A stretch of 64,000 nucleotides of DNA. Source: Alkalicoccus luteus (GTDB taxonomy: Bacteria > Bacillota > Bacilli > Bacillales > Salisediminibacteriaceae). The notes under the pieces were generated by a model. The model made no database searches and was not told the DNA's origin. It saw nothing but the letters and a program-made list of their open reading frames with translations. The translations under genes were made by a program, and so were the position numbers. How positions within the stretch are numbered: the first letter of the stretch is position 1; each line of letters opens with the position of its first letter. The stretch lies in the NCBI RefSeq assembly GCF_012034335.1, contig NZ_JAATHJ010000011.1:18350-82349 (forward strand), in the 5' to 3' direction. Of this stretch, positions 57,638 through 64,000 are shown piece after piece.

Positions 57638-60150
57638 GATGCACCCTCCGGCACGAACCGCACGCGGTTCATGTCTTCTGCCTCTTCTTTATTATAAATC
57701 ATCTCTTCAAATTCTCCTTCCGTCCAAATGGTCATCTGATCCTCATAATGCGGCGAGCGCCACTGACCGGACTGTCCTGGAATGTTCACGTCGTAAAACC
57801 GGTCTGTGGAGGCTAAATCTCCGATAAACCGCCAGCCCGCACCATGATTGGCGATCCCGGTTTCCTCATCAAAGCTCGACGCTCCCGGCGTAAATCCGCT
57901 TCCGCCCATCTCCCCGCCGTTTACGTTCAGCAGATGATTTAACGGCCAGACTGCTCCGAGCGGATGTGCAATTTCCACCTGATGCCAGTCTCCCCAGCGC
58001 CAGGATGAGGCATTTCCTCCCTGCAGCTCCTCTGCCTGCTGGACGGCTTCAAAAAATGTTTCCCGCGCAGCCTGCGCAAACGGGACTTGATACCGCTCAT
58101 CCAAATAAGCAAAAACGACTTCCGTTTCCGCAGCATCGGCTATGACCCGGTGTCTCGATACGTGATTCGTCACTTCAACCTGCAGGTAGCGCTCAAACAG
58201 CGTTTGCGGCAGCCCCTCGTACCAAAGGTGCCAGATGAGCGCTCCGCTGCTGTCGACATCTTCGAGATAATCCCACTGCTCGAGCTGCTCCAGTGCCTCT
58301 TCCTCCAGATCGGACAGCTCGTCCAGTATCTCCCCTTCCAGATCCGTTCCGCCGTGCAGTTCTGCATCCCAGTCACGGACCGCTTCTGTCATGAGCGGAA
58401 CGAGCATTTCTGCCTGCGTATTGACGACATCGGTCTGCATCTCCCGCATCGTTTCCAGCGTAAATGGATCGCCGGATGCCTGCTGTTCCGCAATCATCTC
58501 CTCCAGCCGGAGACCGCGGTAAGGAAAGTAGCTGCGTCCGATTTCATAGTCAAAGTCCTCATCAACCGGCATGTGGTTTGCCGTCATCACATAGCCCTGC
58601 TCCGGATTCATCTCGCCCGGAAGTTCATCCGGCTCCAGAAACCCATCCCACTGAAAGTCCGGGTCCCACCCCGGAACCGGAAACATGCCGTCACCGTTCT
58701 GGCGCACTGGCAGAAGCGCCTGTCCCTGCCAGCCGAAATTACCGTCTGTATCTGCAAAAACCCAGCCAAGTCCCGGAGTGACAAACCCTTCCAGCCCGGC
58801 CGCAAATTCTTCAGCGGTTTCCGCCCGATTGACACGGAGAATACCGTCGAGTTCTTCACCGGGCTCCAGCCCGCTCCAGCGCAAAGAATATGCCTGATAC
58901 GGTCCTTCTTCGATCACCCGGTTCATGACCGGGCCATTTCTCGTTTCGTCCACGTAGTGAACATACGGCTCCGGTTCATCGTCAATGTGTATTTCCTCAT
59001 AATGACGCTCTGCTTCTTCCCATTCACCGTCGTATAAGTATTCATTCGGATTTTCCGGATTCACCTGCTCCAGAAACACATCCTCGTAGTCCGCGCTCAA
59101 TGACGTGACACCCCAGGCAACCTCTCCGTTATGACCGAGCACGACGCCGGGGATACCGGGCACCGTCACGCCAATCGAATGAAAATCGCCGGTGAGCTCC
59201 AGGTGTGTCTGATACCAGACGCTCGGCACAGCAAGATCCAGGTGGGGATCGTCGCCGATCAGCGGAGCGCCTGACTCGGTCCATTCCCCGCCGATGACCC
59301 AGTTATTGCTCCCGTTCCACGGCTCCGGCAAAAAGGCTGACAGCTCCTCCAGATCCGGCTCCACGATTCCCGCCTGCTCCTTCGTCAGTTCCTCGTATGC
59401 TGCGACAGCCGTGCTTTCTGAAGGCTCCGGCAGCCCGTCGCCGATCACCGGAAATTCATCGACAGCCGCATAATCGGGAAACATCGCTTCCGCTTCTGCC
59501 CCGAAGCGGCGCACGAGTTCATAATGGGTCAGCTCATCCCGGAAATTCCCTGTAAGCGTGTAGCCCATGTACTTAACGGCAATGGCCGTATCTTCTGCTG
59601 TCCATTCATCCGGCCGGTAGCCGAGAATGCGAAATTCCAACGGCTGTTCGCCTGCCTCAAACGCATCATCAATGTAACCTGTGACCCCGGCCGCAAAGGC
59701 ATCCACCATCCGCTCCGTTTCGTCATCAAACTGCTCGATGATCCCATCGACTGCGCGGTGCATCCCGTAGGAACGGAAATACTTATCGCTTTCCAGTGCA
59801 TCCTCGCCGATCACCTCTGCCAGGCGCCCGCCGGCTAGCCTGCGGGTCATATCCATTTGAAACAGCCTGTCCTGAGCCATCACGTATCCTTGCGTATAAA
59901 ACAAATCTTCCAGCTCGTCCGCCTGTATCTTTGCGACGCCGCGGCTGTCCCGGATTACTTCCACTTCTGCCGTGAGAGGCGCCTCGATCGTTTCCCCGTC
60001 GAGCTGCGGATGGCTCTGAGCTGAAAACCACCAGATAAACAGCAGTCCTGCCAGCAGCAAACTGCACATCGTGAGCAGCATGATAATTCCGACACGCACG
60101 TAGCGGCGCTGAAAAAATGGTTTTTTCTCTATGTAGCCTCGGTCCTGCAT
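57634..60150 (-). CDS. Penicillin acylase-family Ntn hydrolase, membrane anchored
   Basis: 838 residues. One N-terminal membrane helix (about 20-43) places the enzyme outside. The auto-cleavage and nucleophile Ser281 lies in NGSNNWVIGG, so a propeptide-alpha chain and a beta chain are expected. Other family motifs: RDSRGVAKIQA, YTQGYVMAQDRLFQMDMTRR, and VPGIPGVVLGHNGEVAWGVTS. The family hydrolyses amide side chains of penicillins and acyl-homoserine lactones. It could therefore degrade signals or antibiotics from other bacteria; real substrate unknown. Strongly acidic. Confidence 0.92.
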   Translation of the reverse strand: MQDRGYIEKKPFFQRRYVRVGIIMLLTMCSLLLAGLLFIWWFSAQSHPQLDGETIEAPLTAEVEVIRDSRGVAKIQADELEDLFYTQGYVMAQDRLFQMDMTRRLAGGRLAEVIGEDALESDKYFRSYGMHRAVDGIIEQFDDETERMVDAFAAGVTGYIDDAFEAGEQPLEFRILGYRPDEWTAEDTAIAVKYMGYTLTGNFRDELTHYELVRRFGAEAEAMFPDYAAVDEFPVIGDGLPEPSESTAVAAYEELTKEQAGIVEPDLEELSAFLPEPWNGSNNWVIGGEWTESGAPLIGDDPHLDLAVPSVWYQTHLELTGDFHSIGVTVPGIPGVVLGHNGEVAWGVTSLSADYEDVFLEQVNPENPNEYLYDGEWEEAERHYEEIHIDDEPEPYVHYVDETRNGPVMNRVIEEGPYQAYSLRWSGLEPGEELDGILRVNRAETAEEFAAGLEGFVTPGLGWVFADTDGNFGWQGQALLPVRQNGDGMFPVPGWDPDFQWDGFLEPDELPGEMNPEQGYVMTANHMPVDEDFDYEIGRSYFPYRGLRLEEMIAEQQASGDPFTLETMREMQTDVVNTQAEMLVPLMTEAVRDWDAELHGGTDLEGEILDELSDLEEEALEQLEQWDYLEDVDSSGALIWHLWYEGLPQTLFERYLQVEVTNHVSRHRVIADAAETEVVFAYLDERYQVPFAQAARETFFEAVQQAEELQGGNASSWRWGDWHQVEIAHPLGAVWPLNHLLNVNGGEMGGSGFTPGASSFDEETGIANHGAGWRFIGDLASTDRFYDVNIPGQSGQWRSPHYEDQMTIWTEGEFEEMIYNKEEAEDMNRVRFVPEGAS

Positions 60151-60171
60151 CGTTGATTCCCCCTGCTTTTG

Positions 60172-60783
60172 TTACCAGCCTCTGCCGGCTTTCGTGTGGT
60201 CGATGCTGCAGCTTACCTCGATCTGTCCGTTCGTTCCGTTCCAGTCCACGATCGTCAAACACGTTTCATGCACATATGGCGGTTCCCAAATACGACGGAG
60301 CGGACGATCTTCAAATCGGTTAATCAGAAGCTTGATCACGACAGTATGGGTGACGAGCAGGACGTTACCGGCCGAGCACCGGCTGATTTCCTGCAAAAAG
60401 CCGTCCACGCGCTTCTCCACTTCACCGTACGTTTCGCCGCCGTTCGGCTGAAAGCGCTCCGGATCTTTCCAAAACGTCTGCCACGTCTTTTTTTCGGAGG
60501 GATGCAGGTCTTCCTGACGCTTTCCTTCCATCGAGCCGAGCCTCATTTCCTTTAAGCCATCGTGCAGGTGGATCTGCTGATCAGGCACAAGAATGTCAGC
60601 TGTCTGCTCTGCCCGCTTGAGCGGACTGGCCCATGCTTCATCAAAGGAAACTTCTTTAATCCTCTCCCGAAGCAGCCCGGCATCGCGTATTCCCGTCTGG
60701 GTGAGAGGTGAATCACCCCATCCTTGCATCCGCTTTTCCACGTTCCATTCTGTCTGTCCGTGCCTCACGATATACAGCTTCAT
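60172..60783 (-). CDS. Histidine phosphatase-family protein (phosphoglycerate mutase-like)
   Basis: 203 residues from the ATG at 60783, which has GGAGG 6 bases before it; an in-frame ATG at 60789 abuts that site. Phospho-His motif LYIVRHGQTEWN (about 3-14), SPLKRAEQTAD, the Glu of LKEMRLGSMEG and the second His in LLVTHTVVIKLL. A GpmB/CobC-type phosphatase. First gene of a likely three-gene unit with the acylase and the PPOX protein. Confidence 0.9.
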   Translation of the reverse strand: MKLYIVRHGQTEWNVEKRMQGWGDSPLTQTGIRDAGLLRERIKEVSFDEAWASPLKRAEQTADILVPDQQIHLHDGLKEMRLGSMEGKRQEDLHPSEKKTWQTFWKDPERFQPNGGETYGEVEKRVDGFLQEISRCSAGNVLLVTHTVVIKLLINRFEDRPLRRIWEPPYVHETCLTIVDWNGTNGQIEVSCSIDHTKAGRGW

Positions 60784-60902
60784 CGGCATCCTCCCTTTCT
60801 ATGCTTCTCTTTACTTCCCTGCCGGCCGTGCATTTTCCTGCCTGCTGTTAGCTTTCCGGCTGAGCGGGTATGAGTAAACGGACGACGAAAGGAGGAAGAC
60901 AA

Positions 60903-61445
60903 ATGGATTCCAAACAATCGAAAGACCGCTACAGCTCCATTTATGACCTGCGCTCTCGGGGTGTCTTTTTCGTCTCTGTCCGAGACGGGGACCGGGGCCA
61001 CTTTCACTTCGGCTGCTGGAGCACCCAGTGCTCCCATGAGCCGCCGCAGATGATCACGTGCTTCCCGAAAGATTTTGAAGGGACGAAGCTGCTTGAAACC
61101 TCTAAACGATGGGGACTCAGCATGGCCGCAGCCGATCAGGAACAGCTCCACGATACGTTTTTCTCAGGCAGCCAGTCGATCGAGGCACTAGGCGAGGACC
61201 AGTTTTTCTACACGAAAAACGGTACGCCGATTTTAAAGGATGCCGTGGCCTATTTTGATATGGAGGTGCGCGAGCTGATCGACAGCGGCGATTTTGTCAT
61301 CGCCATCGGTTATATTGTCGAAGGAGAGGCGCTTCACCCTGATAAAAAAACGTTGAACGTCGAATACCTTTCCGCCGAGCGCAACGCCGATTATATGACC
61401 GGACCGCTGACGCTTCCGTTTGACGGATTTGATTTGAAAAAGTAG
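60903..61445 (+). CDS. Flavin reductase-like FMN-binding protein
   Basis: 180 residues. The split-barrel is suggested by IYDLRSRGVFFVSVRDGDRG, CSHEPPQMITCFPKDFEGTKLL, SMAAADQEQLHDTFF and DMEVRELIDSGDFVIAIGYI, the order seen in flavin reductase-like domains. ATG 60903 follows AAAGGAGG. It is followed after 23 bases by the decayed amidohydrolase gene, so both were probably one operon. Substrate unknown. Confidence 0.82.
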   Translation: MDSKQSKDRYSSIYDLRSRGVFFVSVRDGDRGHFHFGCWSTQCSHEPPQMITCFPKDFEGTKLLETSKRWGLSMAAADQEQLHDTFFSGSQSIEALGEDQFFYTKNGTPILKDAVAYFDMEVRELIDSGDFVIAIGYIVEGEALHPDKKTLNVEYLSAERNADYMTGPLTLPFDGFDLKK

Positions 61446-61468
61446 CCGGACAGGAGGAGGCAGCGTTC

Positions 61469-61962
61469 ATGATCAATCTGTTTGATGCTCATTTGCATAT
61501 CATCGATCCGGCTTATCCGCTGCAGATGAACAACGGCTATGAACCGCCGGTATTCACCGTTTCTGACTACGAAAAACAGCGCGCGTGGCAGAACGGCGGC
61601 GGAGCTGTCGTTTCCGGATCGTTTCAAGGGGTCGATCAAACGTATGTAACCAATGCGCTCAGGCAGCTTGGCAGCGGCTATGTCGGCGTCACCCAGCTGC
61701 CTTCCACGGTGACAGCAGAGGAAGTAACGGCGCTGCAGTGAAAGCGACCGGCTTTGGACGCTATCAAGGAGATCCGATCGAGGCCATGGTGCAGATTAAC
61801 CAGGAAAACCTCGAAGCGCTTATGTTCGGCACTGACCTTCCTTCAACAAGAGCGCCCGTTCCTTTTTCCGAGCAGGATATCGAACGCGTGCAGCATGCTT
61901 TCTCCAACAGTGAACGTATTTTCCATCACAATGCACGGCGCTGGTACCGTCTGTTTGACTGA
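61469..61962 (+). pseudogene. Amidohydrolase family gene with internal deletion
   Basis: The first 90 codons encode a sound N-terminus (MINLFDAHLHIIDP with the HxH zinc ligands, to GYVGVTQLPSTVTAEEV), then stop at 61741. In the next frame, directly after, comes the family C-terminus (KATGFGRYQGDPIEAMVQIN, ALMFGTDLPSTRAP, IERVQHAFSN, NARRWYRLF). About 100-120 residues of the barrel, including further metal ligands, are missing. The full-length family (about 260-290 residues) hydrolyses lactones or cyclic amides. A sequencing error could shift a frame but not remove the middle. Product is surely inactive. Confidence 0.85.
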
Positions 61963-61970
61963 CTCATCGA

Positions 61971-62015
61971 AAGGCGCAGAGTAAAGGTCATTCCTTTTAC
62001 TCCGCGCCTTTTTTC
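61971..62015 (+). terminator. Terminator after the decayed amidohydrolase
   Basis: AAGGCGCAGAGTAAAGG pairs with CCTTTTACTCCGCGCCTT, followed by TTTTT. It separates the pseudogene from the Rrf2 gene. Confidence 0.9.
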
Positions 62016-62075
62016 TATGTTATACTAATTATAGACATTAAGACTCTTTAATTACGTTAAAAAGGAGCGCTGTAG

Positions 62076-62513
62076 ATGAAATACGCGCAGGCTACGAACT
62101 ATGCCCTTCACACGATGGTCTATTTAGCGAGCATTTCTCCCGATTCGCTCGTCGGCGTCCGGCTGCTTGCAGAGCTGCAAAGCGTCTCAACCACGTACTT
62201 ATCCAAAATATTAACGAAGCTTGCCAAAGAAGACCTTGTTTCCTCCAGCCCAGGTGTCAACGGAGGCTACCGTCTTGCCCGTTCCGCTGATTCGATCACG
62301 TTTCTCGACATCATTGAAGCCGTCGAAGGAAGGCAGGCGATTTTAACGTGCCAGCTTGCCGGCGTTGAAAAAGAAGAGGCGTGCGTCATTCAGCAGAAGA
62401 TGGAAGTTGGAGAACAACAGCTGAAGTCCTATCTTGCAGGCATTACGATTCTGGAAATAGTAGAAGAGCTGGATGAGAGTGTGAAATCATTTCTGCTGAA
62501 GCACCAGCGTTAG
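62076..62513 (+). CDS. Rrf2-family transcriptional regulator
   Basis: 145 residues. Winged HTH YALHTMVYLA..TYLSKILTKLAKEDLVSSSPGVNGGY (GV-x-GGY wing). Two Cys in LTCQLAGVEKEEACVIQQ, not the three-Cys Fe-S set of IscR or NsrR, so a thiol or ligand sensor of the YwnA type is more likely. It is followed after 12 bases by an MFS transporter, presumably its target. Upstream, TAATTA half-sites flank the likely promoter, a possible autoregulatory operator. AAAAGGAG precedes the ATG. Confidence 0.92.
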   Translation: MKYAQATNYALHTMVYLASISPDSLVGVRLLAELQSVSTTYLSKILTKLAKEDLVSSSPGVNGGYRLARSADSITFLDIIEAVEGRQAILTCQLAGVEKEEACVIQQKMEVGEQQLKSYLAGITILEIVEELDESVKSFLLKHQR

Positions 62514-62525
62514 GAGGAAGAAGCG

Positions 62526-63743
62526 ATGTATAACGGAAAATCAAGAGAATACTGGTTCCGGCGTACGCTTCTCGTCACCGCTCTGGCACAGGTGCTCGCT
62601 GGCGGCGGGCTCGCAGCCGGAATCACCGTCGGCTCGCTGCTCGCCCGCGATATGACCGGAACCGCAACCGCCGGCGGACTGCCGATTGCAGTCTTTACGC
62701 TGGGATCGGCACTCGCTGCCTGGCTCGTCGGAAAAGCAAGTCAAAAATATGGACGGCGAAAAGGACTCTCTGCCGGCTTTTACACCGGCGCCATCGGCTC
62801 TCTCGCCGTCGTAGCCGCCGCTGCTTCCGGTCATTTTCTGCTGCTGCTGCCAGCGCTGTTTATTTACGGCGCGGGGATGGCAACGAACCTGCAGGCCCGC
62901 TTTGCAGGGACAGATCTCGCATCTGAAAACCAGCGCGCAACAGCGATCAGCCTCGTTCTCGTCGCGACGACGTTCGGTGCAGTCGCCGGTCCGTTTCTTG
63001 TTGATGTGACAGGGAACGCAGCAGCCTTCATCGGCCTGCCTCCGCTGAGCGGCCCCTTTCTCTTTGCTGTTTTTGCATATGCTGGCGCGGGACTTATTTT
63101 AACTTTGTTTCTGCGCCCGGAACCGATGGAGCTTGCCCGTAAACTGTCTACTCCAGCCGTAGAGGAAACCGTCTCCGCTCCTGCTGTTAGAACCGGCCTC
63201 TTTGCGGGCGTCTTTATCATGGTGCTCTCCCATTTCATTATGGTGGCGATTATGACGATGACGCCGATTCACATGGAAGGACACGGGCATCACCTGCAGG
63301 CTGTCGGACTCGTGATCGGGCTGCATATCGGAGCGATGTACCTGCCTTCCCTCGTTACCGGCCGCCTGATCGACCGGCTCGGGCGAAGGGTGATGACTGC
63401 CGCAGCCGGCGTCATTCTGCTCGCTTCCGGCGTCATGGCTGCTTTGGCAGGCCCTTCTCTCGTTCTGATTACGACCGCGCTGATCCTGCTCGGAATCGGC
63501 TGGAACATCGGTCTGATCAGCGGCACAACAGTGATCGTTGACTCTGCTCCGCCAAAAGAAAGAGCTGCTGTACAAGGCCGGGCCGATATTTTCGTCGCCC
63601 TCTCCGGCGCCTCCGGCGGTGCCCTTTCCGGCATGGTCGTCGCCGGAACAAGCTTTCCGTTTCTCGCAGCAGCCGGCGGACTGCTGTCGCTGCTTCTGCT
63701 GCCGCTCGTCTTTCCAAAAAAACGAATCCTGCCGGCGCAATAA
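62526..63743 (+). CDS. MFS transporter, probable drug or metabolite exporter
   Basis: 405 residues with 12 membrane helices. Motif A, between helices 2 and 3, reads WLVGKASQKYGRRKGLSAGF; a second copy LVTGRLIDRLGRRVM lies between helices 8 and 9. The loop between the halves carries HMEGHGHH, a His cluster. Overlapping control by the Rrf2 regulator just upstream fits an inducible exporter. Substrate unknown. Confidence 0.92.
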   Translation: MYNGKSREYWFRRTLLVTALAQVLAGGGLAAGITVGSLLARDMTGTATAGGLPIAVFTLGSALAAWLVGKASQKYGRRKGLSAGFYTGAIGSLAVVAAAASGHFLLLLPALFIYGAGMATNLQARFAGTDLASENQRATAISLVLVATTFGAVAGPFLVDVTGNAAAFIGLPPLSGPFLFAVFAYAGAGLILTLFLRPEPMELARKLSTPAVEETVSAPAVRTGLFAGVFIMVLSHFIMVAIMTMTPIHMEGHGHHLQAVGLVIGLHIGAMYLPSLVTGRLIDRLGRRVMTAAAGVILLASGVMAALAGPSLVLITTALILLGIGWNIGLISGTTVIVDSAPPKERAAVQGRADIFVALSGASGGALSGMVVAGTSFPFLAAAGGLLSLLLLPLVFPKKRILPAQ

Positions 63744-63748
63744 CCTTA

Positions 63749-63776
63749 GGCTGTCTCGTAGGAGACGGTCTTTTTT
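63749..63776 (+). terminator. Terminator of the Rrf2-MFS operon
   Basis: CTGTCTC pairs with GAGACGG across GTAG, followed by TCTTTTTT. Confidence 0.8.
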
Positions 63777-63781
63777 GCGGG

Positions 63782-63858
63782 AGCGGTCAAACGTGACACA
63801 AGACGGTGCAAAAGTAACTCAGGCAACACAAGCATACGTTATAACGAATAAAACGACA
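63782..63858 (-). repeat. Second-family repeat unit 3, partial and inverted
   Basis: The reverse complement repeats the 21-base core (63837-63857) exactly and then a TTGCCTGAGTTACTTTTGC stretch like that after the core of units 1 and 2. It directly follows a terminator. The remaining 140 bases to the window end show no gene. Confidence 0.7.
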
Positions 63859-64000
63859 GTGGGGGGCCTGAAATGGTGTTAGTCTCTAAAGTGGACGATG
63901 ATAGGCGTGACAGGTAGACTCAAAGGTAACGCACGATCACGGAGTTCAAAATCTGGGAAGGACGTGAATAGATTGAGCTATCATGTATCGCCAGAATATA

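Noticed and set aside
58087..59037. 316-codon plus-strand frame
   Set aside because: Shadow of the acylase gene on the other strand; composition is unlike a real protein and there is no ribosome binding site.

Overview
The window looks like chromosome of a Bacillaceae species adapted to salt and/or high pH. The inference rests on strong AGGAGG-type ribosome binding sites, sigma-A promoters, cre-like and Fur-like boxes, B. subtilis-type families (YesMN, HtpX, PepF, YcgR/YcgQ, GltS, subtilisin), markedly acidic exported proteins, and a Na+/H+ antiporter, a Na+/glutamate symporter and an arginine deiminase. The genus cannot be fixed from sequence reading alone. No rRNA, tRNA, CRISPR array, phage or intact transposase gene was seen.

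Layout. 1-6.6 kb: two-component system, sugar ABC importer, GH43 beta-xylosidase and DUF624 protein, one xylo-oligosaccharide unit. 6.9-14.5 kb: HAD dehalogenase and acetyltransferase, a GAF-PAS-GGDEF-EAL protein, a ThDP enzyme with a carboxymuconolactone-decarboxylase-like partner, HtpX, and a DUF2087 regulator. 14.7-19.5 kb: quinone-type dioxygenase with a divergent SDR, and a fatty-acid desaturase, between large intergenic repeats. 19.5-29 kb: DUF2157/GDYXXLXY pair, ArcA, a His/Met-rich lipoprotein with its own two-component system, and a chemoreceptor. 29-38.6 kb: PepF, a muralytic enzyme, small lipoproteins, GltS, YcgQ/YcgR and a CPA1 antiporter. 38.8-42.9 kb: Fur-type divergent promoters driving a YcgT/YumC-type reductase one way and a hydroxamate-siderophore importer (binding protein and two permeases, no ATPase) the other. 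43-46.1 kb: maltose phosphorylase plus an ANT(6)-like protein. 46.5-48.8 kb: PlcR-like regulator, PapR-like exported peptide and subtilisin. 49.6-64 kb: a HAAS-like protein, an APH-NUDIX-GNAT-GNAT-VOC operon, SDRs, a second-site hpt, an acylase operon, a decayed amidohydrolase, and an Rrf2-MFS pair.

Most notable system: at 46.5-48.8 kb a regulator with strong resemblance to PlcR (HTH plus TPR) is divergent from a 46-residue exported peptide absent from standard ORF lists. The peptide ends in two copies of DLPYED (ADLPYED and MDLPYED), very close to the PapR signal of the Bacillus cereus group (xDLPFEx). A subtilisin gene follows 31 bases later with no terminator between. This looks like a compact PlcR-PapR quorum-sensing circuit outside the cereus group, with the protease possibly both output and signal processor.

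Second theme: intergenic space is occupied by at least two families of non-coding repeats. One is a 620-700 bp element (two full copies, one hybrid, one end fragment) whose ends abut hairpin terminators, often with similar hairpins on both sides. The other is a degenerate family of roughly 22-base periodicity found at five places, once nested inside the first.
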